A DNA stretch of 64,000 nt from assembly GCA_937124965.1 (NCBI GenBank), contig CAKZLB010000013.1:62001-126000 (forward strand). The letters are read 5' to 3'. Position 1 is the stretch's first letter. Every line of letters starts with the position of its first letter. Both the position numbers and the translations under genes were made by a program. Positions 1 to 6,978 of this stretch are shown here, one piece after another. The notes below the pieces were generated by a model. The model ran no database searches. It was not told the DNA's origin and saw only the letters and a program-made list of their open reading frames with translations. The stretch comes from an uncultured Bacteroidota bacterium (GTDB lineage: Bacteria; Bacteroidota; Bacteroidia; NS11-12g; UBA9320).

Positions 1-1
1 C

Positions 2-115
2 GACTTTAAAGACAAATACAAAGTTGATATGTATTCGACCGCTTTTAAGATAAATGTAAACAACGAATGGATTGATGCTCTTAATTCCTTGGGATTAGAA
101 TATAAAATCAATTAG
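2..115 (+). CDS. C-terminal end of an unknown protein (partial)
   Basis: An open frame runs in from the left edge of the window and stops at TAG 113-115, giving 37 visible residues that end in LEYKIN. The next gene follows at once in the same direction. The fragment is too short to assign to a family and has no recognisable motif. It is reported only because the frame is open from the first complete codon and the spacing fits a real gene end. Confidence 0.5.
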   Translation, partial: DFKDKYKVDMYSTAFKINVNNEWIDALNSLGLEYKIN

Positions 116-131
116 TTTGACAAAACCTAAA

Positions 132-815
132 ATGCTTCGTAAAACCATAATCAGTGTTTATTTTGTGTTCTTTAGCCAATTTTTAGCGATTAGTCAAACG
201 GGTACAAATCACCATTTCAACGTTACTGCTTTTAAAGTACTATCCACCAAAAACGAAGCGAATATGCATCGATATGGTCTTAGCTTAAGCAAAACTGAGA
301 CACATCATTTTAATGAAAAAGTTGGTGTTGATCTTGGCGTGGGATATACATTTACTAATCTGATGTCTTCCGATATTCCATTCAGCGGTATACTTTCTGG
401 CTGGACAGAAATACGTCATAGTGAATCTATGCACATTGTCAATGTCCCGCTTGGTTTGAGAATTAACATTACCCCGAGATTAAACGTCCTGGCCGGGTAC
501 CAATTTGGCTTTACATTTCGCGATTACAAAAAAACTGAAACTTGGTTATATAGAGGGAATGGCAGTGGAAATGTAGTTTCTAAAACTACACTTATCAGTT
601 CCAAAGGAAATTATCAAAATCAGCTAACAAACTGTTTTCAGGCTGGAATTAATTACTATTTTCCTTATAATGAAAACCGTGTTTCATTGGGTTTAATGTA
701 CTCTGTTTATCCTCGGAAGTTCAGTTACAATTATTCAGGAACCACTCAGCAATTCAGAGCAAGTCAGGTTGGAATTACAGTAAGCTATGTAATCGAAAAA
801 ATCGACAAACACTAA
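132..815 (+). CDS. Small outer-membrane beta-barrel protein
   Basis: The protein has 227 residues from ATG 132. A TTG 15 bases upstream also opens the frame, but the ATG gives a cleaner signal peptide (basic LRK, a hydrophobic stretch, then an A-I-S-Q type cleavage site). The rest alternates polar and hydrophobic residues in short strands with aromatic girdle residues, such as VGVDLGVGYTF, VPLGLRINITPRLNVLAGYQFGF and SQVGITVSYVIEK at the end. This is the pattern of the small Bacteroidota porin-like barrels. No enzymatic motif is visible. The topology is inferred and the substrate or partner is unknown. It lies between an unknown gene end and a T9SS-secreted protein. Confidence 0.65.
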   Translation: MLRKTIISVYFVFFSQFLAISQTGTNHHFNVTAFKVLSTKNEANMHRYGLSLSKTETHHFNEKVGVDLGVGYTFTNLMSSDIPFSGILSGWTEIRHSESMHIVNVPLGLRINITPRLNVLAGYQFGFTFRDYKKTETWLYRGNGSGNVVSKTTLISSKGNYQNQLTNCFQAGINYYFPYNENRVSLGLMYSVYPRKFSYNYSGTTQQFRASQVGITVSYVIEKIDKH

Positions 816-922
816 CTATTACCAGTGACTACGTCGGTTCTATTTATGCCTTTCCTAATAATGTTAGGCAACTTTCTATAAAAAATCGTGTCTATATATT
901 AAACTGACTCATTATTTTTTAA

Positions 923-2380
923 ATGAAATCACTCCTACAGATTATTATTATCCTTGTTTGCACATCAACATTGGTGTTCGGACAAACACCTACAAAACCA
1001 TCCTCTAACTTCACTTTTCAAGCAATTAGTTGTGACTCCATTAAGATTTCGTGGAAACCCGGTAATGGCAGTAGTCGTGTTGTTTGGGTTACGAAAACGG
1101 AAGATCTTGATGGAAGTGTACCAAAAGAAGGATATTTATATGTCGGAAAATCCAGTTTTGGCAGCGGCAGTAGAATCGGCACAAAAACGTATTGCGTGTA
1201 TAACGGCCAAGATTCAACAGTGACCGTATCAGGTATTGAAGCTAACAAAGAGTACACGATATCAATTTATGAATACAATAGAAACACCTCAGTTAATTAT
1301 TTGATAACTGGTGGCACAAATGTTTTAAAGGTAAAAAACGAAAACTTAAATGCTAAATTTAAGACTAACCAACGATACCAATGCCTCTCCGGAAACAAGT
1401 ACATTTACACCAATCAATCGTCAAACAGTCTTTCTGGAGCTATGACCTATTCATGGAAAATAGGAGATTCAGTTACAGCTTCTAAAGATCTTACATATAC
1501 TCATAACAAAGGTGGGGTCATTCCCGTAGAGCTAACAGCAAAATTTGGTTCATGTTTCTCAACGTTTTCTCAAGACGATACCGTTGTTGTGCCATGGAAT
1601 TTAGATTTCTATCTTGATACGATCTCAGGAAATGATTCTATACAATGTTTAGTCAATAACGAATTCAACTTTATAAACTCGTCAACACCACCAGACCAAC
1701 CAATTTATGGCACGTATGATAGGACACGGAGTAAGTGGTTTACCAATCACGGTGAAATCGGACGTCTATACGACTTTAAATTAAACACGACTAAACCAGA
1801 CACCTTAGCTGTAACCCTTGTTATTGGAAGACAAGTTAGTTTTGGACGACAATTTTGCGATGATAGCATTACAAAAAAATATTATGTCCGCTATCCTATT
1901 TTTGATTCAACCAAAATAGTTTGCTCAGATAGTGTTTGGGATAGACACTCATCAGCACCACTGGCGTTTAGGCTAGACCAATTCAGTCATCAATCAACGT
2001 TTTGGGCATTTGGTGATAAGGATACCGCATCAGGAATAAAAGTAACACACCGTTACGACACCATAGGAATATTTAAAGTCACCTGTTTTGGAGAAGATAG
2101 CAGTGGTTGTCCTTACTATGCAACCAAAAAAATAAGAGTAACCGATAATGTTAGCCTAAGAAATTTGCAGAAAGCCAACATCTCACTATCGCCAAACCCA
2201 GCCTCTACTTTTTTACAAATAAACGGAGCTAAAGAAATTGTGATTTACAATTCAACAGGTCAACTTATACTTAATCAAAAAACGAACGATCAAGATAAAA
2301 TCGATATTCGAAGTCTAAAAACTGGTGTTTACACGATTGTGCTTGACGAAATTTATCGAACCCAGTTCATCAAAGAATAA
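923..2380 (+). CDS. Secreted Fn3-like/PKD protein with T9SS type A sorting domain
   Basis: This 485-residue protein has a signal peptide (about 1-20, ending VFGQ). A fibronectin-III-like module follows (about 24-130, with the strand motif YTISIYEYNRN), then a PKD-like module (about 145-225), a linker with a YDRTRSKW motif, and a second PKD-like module (about 345-405, FWAFGDKDTASG). The last 65 residues are a T9SS type A sorting domain (SLSPNPAS, VIYNSTGQLI, DIRSLKTGVYTIVL). The protein should be exported by Sec, carried across the outer membrane by T9SS and anchored or released there. It is paralogous over most of its length to the protein at 34655-36823, which instead carries a type B sorting domain. 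The surface ligand is unknown. It converges with the lipoprotein gene at 2382. Confidence 0.85.
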   Translation: MKSLLQIIIILVCTSTLVFGQTPTKPSSNFTFQAISCDSIKISWKPGNGSSRVVWVTKTEDLDGSVPKEGYLYVGKSSFGSGSRIGTKTYCVYNGQDSTVTVSGIEANKEYTISIYEYNRNTSVNYLITGGTNVLKVKNENLNAKFKTNQRYQCLSGNKYIYTNQSSNSLSGAMTYSWKIGDSVTASKDLTYTHNKGGVIPVELTAKFGSCFSTFSQDDTVVVPWNLDFYLDTISGNDSIQCLVNNEFNFINSSTPPDQPIYGTYDRTRSKWFTNHGEIGRLYDFKLNTTKPDTLAVTLVIGRQVSFGRQFCDDSITKKYYVRYPIFDSTKIVCSDSVWDRHSSAPLAFRLDQFSHQSTFWAFGDKDTASGIKVTHRYDTIGIFKVTCFGEDSSGCPYYATKKIRVTDNVSLRNLQKANISLSPNPASTFLQINGAKEIVIYNSTGQLILNQKTNDQDKIDIRSLKTGVYTIVLDEIYRTQFIKE

Positions 2381-2381
2381 G

Positions 2382-2855
2382 CTAATTATAGTTTAACCCA
2401 AGAGACACTCCTTCGGTATAATCAACAGGTACCTCAAATTGTCGGCTTAAGAATTGAACGGTTAGGTGGCCGCTGTAGTTCACATCAACTTCATCTTTAA
2501 GTAGCTTATTTAAGAAAGCAGAAACAGCGTTTTTATCCTTTTTAACAACGTTTTTGATATCTACATCAAACGTGATTGGAACCACAAAATCTGTTTCAGG
2601 CTGAATCACAGCACTTTTTGTTTGAGAAATATGCGTAACTTTTACATCATCTACCGTAATGTCCATTTCCAGCGCAACCAAGTTTCCTCCAATACTATTT
2701 GGATTTGTGTAAACTGCATCTGCAGTTACAGTGTAAATATTGCCTTTTGCCTTTGTTACCCGTGCGTTTTTAATCGTTTTAAAATCTGGTGATTTTGGAG
2801 CACTGCAACTTGCAAGTATGAATATTACTGGAAGCGCGTAAAAAATATTTTTCAT
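2382..2855 (-). CDS. LEA/WHy-type lipoprotein
   Basis: The protein has 157 residues from the ATG at 2855; a TTG two codons earlier is less likely. The N-terminus is a lipoprotein signal with lipobox LASC. The mature part resembles the LEA type 2 / WHy fold: one immunoglobulin-like beta domain with a VYTNPNSIGG segment (the family's characteristic N-P-N) and strands ALEMDITVDD and VPITFDVDIK. Members occur as periplasmic or outer-membrane lipoproteins of unclear function. It starts 7 bases after the stop of the gene at 2862-3299 and is probably co-transcribed with it. Family assignment is moderately sure, the role unknown. Confidence 0.7.
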   Translation of the reverse strand: MKNIFYALPVIFILASCSAPKSPDFKTIKNARVTKAKGNIYTVTADAVYTNPNSIGGNLVALEMDITVDDVKVTHISQTKSAVIQPETDFVVPITFDVDIKNVVKKDKNAVSAFLNKLLKDEVDVNYSGHLTVQFLSRQFEVPVDYTEGVSLGLNYN

Positions 2856-2861
2856 AAACAA

Positions 2862-3299
2862 CTACAAATATGGCAAACCGATATGACTTAATGCCAATTC
2901 GTTTGCCTCTTCAAAGGTATTCACGATTACTTGTGGCGCAAATGGCTTAGAGAAAAAGTTAAGACTTTTCTCCAATGCCCGCATTGGTTTAGACGGAATA
3001 ACTTGAATCGTCAGTTTCAATCTACTCTGAAATTCCCATTCTATTCGCTCGATGACTTGTTGAAGTGCCAACCGTGTTTTTACCGCAACTCTTACGTTTG
3101 ACGACGGTTTGACTATTATGACAAATGAGCCAATTGTACTTCGCAATGCATCCTTAAACATTTTCTCATACTCTTCTATTTGCTTCCTGGTTGGAATATC
3201 ATTGTGCATATTCGCTGTGATTATAGGGAACGTACTAACATCCACGGTACAGCATGAGCAAGAGAAAAGATATTTTCTTGTGGCGTTTTGTGACAACAC
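2862..3299 (-). CDS. Possible SEC14/SpoIIAA-like (STAS-related) small protein
   Basis: This 145-residue soluble protein opens with GTG at 3299. Its layout resembles the small SpoIIAA-like/SEC14-like proteins: a first strand around FPIITANMHND, a long helix (IPTRKQIEEYEKMFKDAL), a central strand (FVIIVKPSS), a second helix, a strand (TIQVIPSKPMRAL) and a final VNTFEEANELAL segment, which matches the usual C-terminal aspartate/phenylalanine-plus-EEA helix of that group. No catalytic residues are visible. It lies just upstream of, and probably in one operon with, the LEA-type lipoprotein. The first 25 residues, rich in Cys and Ser, are atypical, so the start could lie further downstream. Confidence 0.5.
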   Translation of the reverse strand: MLSQNATRKYLFSCSCCTVDVSTFPIITANMHNDIPTRKQIEEYEKMFKDALRSTIGSFVIIVKPSSNVRVAVKTRLALQQVIERIEWEFQSRLKLTIQVIPSKPMRALEKSLNFFSKPFAPQVIVNTFEEANELALSHIGLPYL

Positions 3300-3400
3300 G
3301 TTATAATTTTAGTTCAATGAGTAGTTACAACCACTCGATTCAAAGGTAGTTTAACATAGAACTAAAAAAATCACTAGTTGTAGTGAAGTATCGGAATGTA

Positions 3401-4069
3401 TTACTCAGGTTTTAGAACTTTCAAATCCTGAAAATCGGAATTGTCAATCAGAATATCTGAACACGCTTCTGGGTCATTTTCTTGAATGTAGATAGTTGAA
3501 GCTCTGTGATAGCGATTGAGGTATTTTTCTTTGGTTGATTCGTAGCCTCCAAGAACTAGTTTATCTCTTTCAATTCCTCTTTTCTGTGCAATTTCAAAAC
3601 TCGTTTTAAGGTAGATTTTCAAATCCCAATGTGGCCTATAAACATTTTTAAATAAGTATGCTCCATCTGTTAAAATCACTGTATCACGCTGAAGGAATAT
3701 TGGTTCCAGTGATAATTTTTCATCTGAGTCTAAATCATGGATGGCAGGGACGTAATGGGGGCAATCACTTTGCGACGCCTCTAACACGTGTTCAACAAAA
3801 GCATTTTCATTATATGCATCGTGATAATAGCCGAGTGCAGAATCCCGCCCTTTTGCATATCGAACAGCTTTGGGATTATGAAAACCATCAATAGTTACAT
3901 GAATCGCATTAACATATTGAGACTGAAGATAGTCGCAAAGTTTTTCTGTAAGAGTTGTTTTACCTGTACCTTCAATACCATTTACAGCGACCAAAACTGG
4001 TTTGGCTTTTTGGACTTGAATGTGTTTTATTTTCTGGCGAAGGAATTCAAATAATTCTAGCTGGGTCAT
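3401..4069 (-). CDS. Uridine kinase-like P-loop kinase
   Basis: This 222-residue protein has a Walker A motif GIEGTGKTTL near residue 33, followed by a TIDGFHNPKAVRY segment characteristic of the phosphoribulokinase/uridine kinase superfamily, where the D-x-F-H region binds substrate. Further hallmarks are a DLDSDEK strand-loop and the lid-like REIAQKRGIERDK region. It is likely to phosphorylate a nucleoside or a similar small hydroxyl substrate in the cytoplasm. The true substrate cannot be read from the sequence. It is a single gene: about 100 bases separate it from the upstream start of the 2862-3299 gene and a long gene-free stretch lies on its 5' side. Confidence 0.75.
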   Translation of the reverse strand: MTQLELFEFLRQKIKHIQVQKAKPVLVAVNGIEGTGKTTLTEKLCDYLQSQYVNAIHVTIDGFHNPKAVRYAKGRDSALGYYHDAYNENAFVEHVLEASQSDCPHYVPAIHDLDSDEKLSLEPIFLQRDTVILTDGAYLFKNVYRPHWDLKIYLKTSFEIAQKRGIERDKLVLGGYESTKEKYLNRYHRASTIYIQENDPEACSDILIDNSDFQDLKVLKPE

Positions 4070-4339
4070 TTAATTTGGTGTCTAAACTGAAGTCTAAATA
4101 AACAATATTTAAGAAGTCCCTTCAATTGAATTTAGAAGGTTTTAAAATATATTAGTAATTGGTTTTTGAATTATAATATGACACATATTTAGATAAATAT
4201 ACACAATGCTGAAATCCTGTAAATACTGTCGTTTTCTTTGACATTTCTGTTAAAAATATTAGAAATAATCTTAACATTTTTTATGATGTTAATAAACTAG
4301 TAGATTTTTTTGTTCATTAAAGCGATAATTTCGTAGTCA

Positions 4340-5200
4340 TAATAAAAGAAAAGAAATAATCTTTTTTTCGGATTTGCATCTTCCCCAGATTGGAATTCTG
4401 GTGATTTCTCTTTCCGCCAATATTACCTCATTGGAGATGAGGTTTCGGAGATTATTCCTTTAATTAACTTAAGGCAGGGCGATAGCCCTGTTTGTGTTTA
4501 GAAGCTTTTTTCGACTTCTAAACAAAAGTACGCTGCAGTGTAGTGCCTTTTACCTTACACTTTTCCACAGATAATACCATTTCCGCATAGTTAAAGACTT
4601 ATACCTGTTGACAACAATAAGTTGTCATTTGCACAAAAATCAAAGCGCATTTCACGAATTACTTACGACTTGACACGTACAGGTTATTCGTACTTTCATT
4701 AATCATTAACAATATTAATCGGCTCTTAAATCTCATCAACTTGTTATATTTAAGTTTACCTCATATTTAGGATTCAACACTAATCTTTAAATGCGAAGCG
4801 AGCGCCGGAAAGACAGAAATGCGGGCCGGCGGTTGGGTGAATGTTGAATGCTGTAGAAAATCCATAAAAGAGTTTACGTCCTTTTATGAGATTTTGTTAG
4901 CATTCAGCAGAGAGCGGAGATAGCATATTTCTGTCAAGACGTTTTTCTTTAGTTTTTGCGTTTCAAAAAGTAAAATCGGGTTTGGGCTGATAAGCCCATA
5001 TTTGACTTTTTGCGCTATTGTTTATAGATCATAGATCTATTGAGCAGCAAGATTGCTAACGCGATCTCGAAAAGTCGAGGAGTTGATTAACGTAGCATTC
5101 TGCTGCGCAGCCTAGATTCCAAAATCAAGCTAAAACTGATGCAAGCATCGACTTATCTTTCTTTTTGGAACCACGTTGAACCCATCGACATTGATCCCTT
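4340..5200. ncRNA. Hairpin-rich gene-free region; candidate large structured RNA (strand unknown)
   Basis: No ORF with coding character covers this stretch, yet it contains a dense series of perfect inverted repeats. They are 4385-4389/4397-4401, 4426-4431/4437-4442, 4475-4480/4485-4490 (GATA loop), 4496-4504/4515-4523 (9 bp), 4537-4542/4556-4561, 4609-4615/4621-4627, 4654-4659/4686-4691, 4803-4808/4826-4831, 4812-4820/4927-4935 (9 bp), 4843-4852/4899-4908 (10 bp with one G-T), 4863-4870/4881-4888, 4964-4971/5005-5012 enclosing 4983-4988/4993-4998 (GATA loop), 5024-5030/5034-5040, and 5044-5049/5101-5106 enclosing 5066-5070/5075-5079. I recognise no tmRNA, RNase P, SRP or 6S signature. A weak -7-like TAATTTCG lies at 4326-4333 on the plus strand. 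It could be one large RNA or several small ones. Confidence 0.5.
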
Positions 5201-5211
5201 TGATCATCTAG

Positions 5212-5295
5212 TACCCAGAACAAGATTCGAACTTGCACGACCGTAAGGTCACCACCCCCTCAAGGTGGCGTGTCTACCAATTTCACCACCTGGGT
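5212..5295 (-). tRNA. tRNA-Leu (anticodon GAG)
   Basis: On the minus strand an 84-base tRNA folds fully: acceptor ACCCAGG pairs with TCTGGGT, the D arm is GTG/CAC, and the anticodon stem CCACC/GGTGG encloses loop TTGAGGG with anticodon GAG. A long class II variable arm and a T arm GCAAG-TTCGAAT-CTTGT follow. The discriminator is A and no CCA is encoded. A long variable arm and GAG together identify leucine. A promoter matching the Bacteroidota consensus lies just upstream (5316-5345). Confidence 0.95.
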
Positions 5296-5315
5296 AGGTT
5301 GTTTTTTAGACGGGA

Positions 5316-5345
5316 CAAAGTTAATTGAGAATTGATAATTGTCAA
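5316..5345 (-). promoter_or_regulatory. Promoter of tRNA-Leu
   Basis: On the minus strand TTG (5343-5345) is followed after 19 bases by TAACTTTG (5316-5323), a perfect match to the Bacteroidota housekeeping -7 element TAnnTTTG with ideal spacing. Transcription would begin about 10 to 15 bases before the tRNA. Confidence 0.75.
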
Positions 5346-5377
5346 TTGAAATTTAAAATGATGTAATCCCTCAAAAC

Positions 5378-5441
5378 CGTTGACCATTTTTTGAATAGGT
5401 ATACGACCCTATTGCGTAATCAAAGCTTCTCTGACCGACGT
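5378..5441 (+). repeat. Dispersed intergenic repeat, copy 1
   Basis: This copy begins CGTTGACC and ends CTGACCGACGT, with shared internal blocks (a T tract, AGG, CGACC, GTAAT-AAAGC). It matches copy 2 at 6810-6876 in the same orientation. The two copies bracket the PQQ-propeller lipoprotein gene. Short AATTGAGAATTG / CAATTTTCAATTCTC inverted segments flank it (about 5324-5350 and 5460-5477). There is no coding potential. Confidence 0.6.
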
Positions 5442-5514
5442 TACTGAACTGCATTGTCGATTCTCAATTTTCAATTCTCTGTCGTTTGTTCTCAATTAAA
5501 ACATCTTTCTACTC

Positions 5515-6732
5515 TTACATCTCATTGGGGTCAAGACAATATACGTATCGATTGTCACTGGTATAAACAAACCTCTTTTCTGGATGGCAGACAATAGATT
5601 TATTCCATGAACCTTTACCCTTATTATTCCAGCGCTTCAGAACCTCTCCTGAGTATGCATTTATCACAATTACGCCGCTCGATGCAGTCCATAAACTATC
5701 GTTACGCAAGGTAAACCTGTTAAAGCTTATTGGCCCTACATTCGAATTCACACTCTTCTTTCCAGAAAATTTATTGATTACTAAAAAAGTCCCATCGTCT
5801 TGAACCACCTGAATAACATTTTCCATAAATGGAAATAAATTGCTGTCGAAATAACTACTATTATCAGGTGTTGCAACCCACTTTAGCTGACCTGATTCTG
5901 CATGCAAACAACTTGTATTAAAATTATCTTTAATAAAAATCAAACTATCTTGAATCTCTGGACTTTGCATATTCCACTCGCTACTAAATTCTTTTAAATA
6001 CCATTGATATGAGTCTGAAGTAGCATTATACGCTACAATATCGGTACGACTCTCTCCTCCACTATTTATATTTTCATAGGCTATCACCTTAGTAATAAAT
6101 AAAGCTTCACCAACTGGAGAAGTCCACCTTACAGGAAGACGGATTAGCAAATTGTACTTCCCTTCCCCTTCAACCTGCTTGGTCATTTCAAACAATTTCT
6201 CCATCGTTCCAGTATTTATATCAAAGCGTACCAAACTGCTAACTCCTTGACCGTCATGTGTTGGCTTGTAAACCCATCCATCGATTAATCGTATTCCAGT
6301 CAAACCTTTAGCAATAGTGCTTGACCAAATCGTTTCACCATTTTCGACGTTGATTGCCAAAATAAAGTCTAGACCTCCGACAACTAAAATATTCTCGCTA
6401 ATAACTGCGTTCTCTAAATCAAATAAAAAATCGGCTTCAACATCTCCTTTCCAATCGTTGTTTTCCCATACAACCTTACCTGAATCTAACGTTAAGCCAT
6501 AAATCGAAAACGTTCCTCCATAACTTTTTTCACTCTGCCCCTGGATTAACAAGTTTTTGTAAATGAAATTCTGAGTTGTTGCATGTATTTTACCAAAATC
6601 AGTTTGCCAAACAATTGGACTAGGCTGTCCTTGCGCTTCTTTGGATTCATCTTTATCACATGATATAAAAAAAGCAAACACAAAAAATCCCAAAAAGAAA
6701 TATTTAAATTGAGGAGAAGGAATATATTTCAT
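5515..6732 (-). CDS. PQQ-type beta-propeller lipoprotein
   Basis: This 405-residue protein has a lipoprotein signal peptide (lipobox FISC near residue 25) and an acidic tether DKDESKE. The rest consists of beta-propeller blades of the PQQ/BamB-like type, each with a D-x-x-x-G-x-x-x-W pattern: LTLDSGKVVWENN, INVENGETIWSS, HAESGQLKWVA and INAYSGEVLKRW. It is probably anchored at the periplasmic face of a membrane. No cofactor-binding or catalytic residue is evident, so it may be a binding scaffold. A -7 element TATTTTTG lies at 6752-6759 on the minus strand, about 20 bases before the start. It stands alone, framed by two direct repeat copies. Confidence 0.8.
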   Translation of the reverse strand: MKYIPSPQFKYFFLGFFVFAFFISCDKDESKEAQGQPSPIVWQTDFGKIHATTQNFIYKNLLIQGQSEKSYGGTFSIYGLTLDSGKVVWENNDWKGDVEADFLFDLENAVISENILVVGGLDFILAINVENGETIWSSTIAKGLTGIRLIDGWVYKPTHDGQGVSSLVRFDINTGTMEKLFEMTKQVEGEGKYNLLIRLPVRWTSPVGEALFITKVIAYENINSGGESRTDIVAYNATSDSYQWYLKEFSSEWNMQSPEIQDSLIFIKDNFNTSCLHAESGQLKWVATPDNSSYFDSNLFPFMENVIQVVQDDGTFLVINKFSGKKSVNSNVGPISFNRFTLRNDSLWTASSGVIVINAYSGEVLKRWNNKGKGSWNKSIVCHPEKRFVYTSDNRYVYCLDPNEM

Positions 6733-6809
6733 GCTGTTATTTTGATTTTGACAAAAATAATATAACGTCGAAAATTGATAGTTGCTAACTTGTTTATATT
6801 CCTAAATAG

Positions 6810-6876
6810 CGTTGACCGTTTTTTTTTCATTAGGCGTTCGACCATAAAAAGTAATAAAAGCACGCCTGACCGACGT
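6810..6876 (+). repeat. Dispersed intergenic repeat, copy 2
   Basis: This second copy of the 5378-5441 element is in the same orientation, from CGTTGACC (6810-6817) to CTGACCGACGT (6866-6876). The middle is diverged and slightly longer. As with copy 1, it is followed by an ATTGTCAATTTTCAA-like segment. It lies between the PQQ-propeller gene and prfB. Confidence 0.6.
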
Positions 6877-6943
6877 CGGGGCAACACACATTGTCAATTT
6901 TCAAGTATCAATTCCAACTTCGTCATTCCGCCTTCAAACTTAT

Positions 6944-6978
6944 GACTTCGGACTTCTGACTTCTGACTTCTGACTTCA
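6944..6978 (+). repeat. Five tandem 7-base units (GACTTCT)
   Basis: Units lie at 6944, 6951, 6958, 6965 and 6972. The three central copies are identical and the outer two each differ in the last base. The array begins at the prfB stop codon, so the last unit overlaps the TGA read on the minus strand. Confidence 0.85.

Noticed and set aside
4340-5200. Identification of the hairpin region as RNase P RNA, tmRNA or SRP RNA
   Set aside because: ACAGAAAT and GGGTGAA segments recall RNase P and related consensus pieces, but the order and the diagnostic conserved blocks (such as the GAGGAAAGTCC block) are absent on both strands.
5212-5295. tRNA-Leu as the attachment site of an integrated element
   Set aside because: No integrase, no second copy of the tRNA 3' end and no phage or conjugation gene were seen on the 3' side of the gene.
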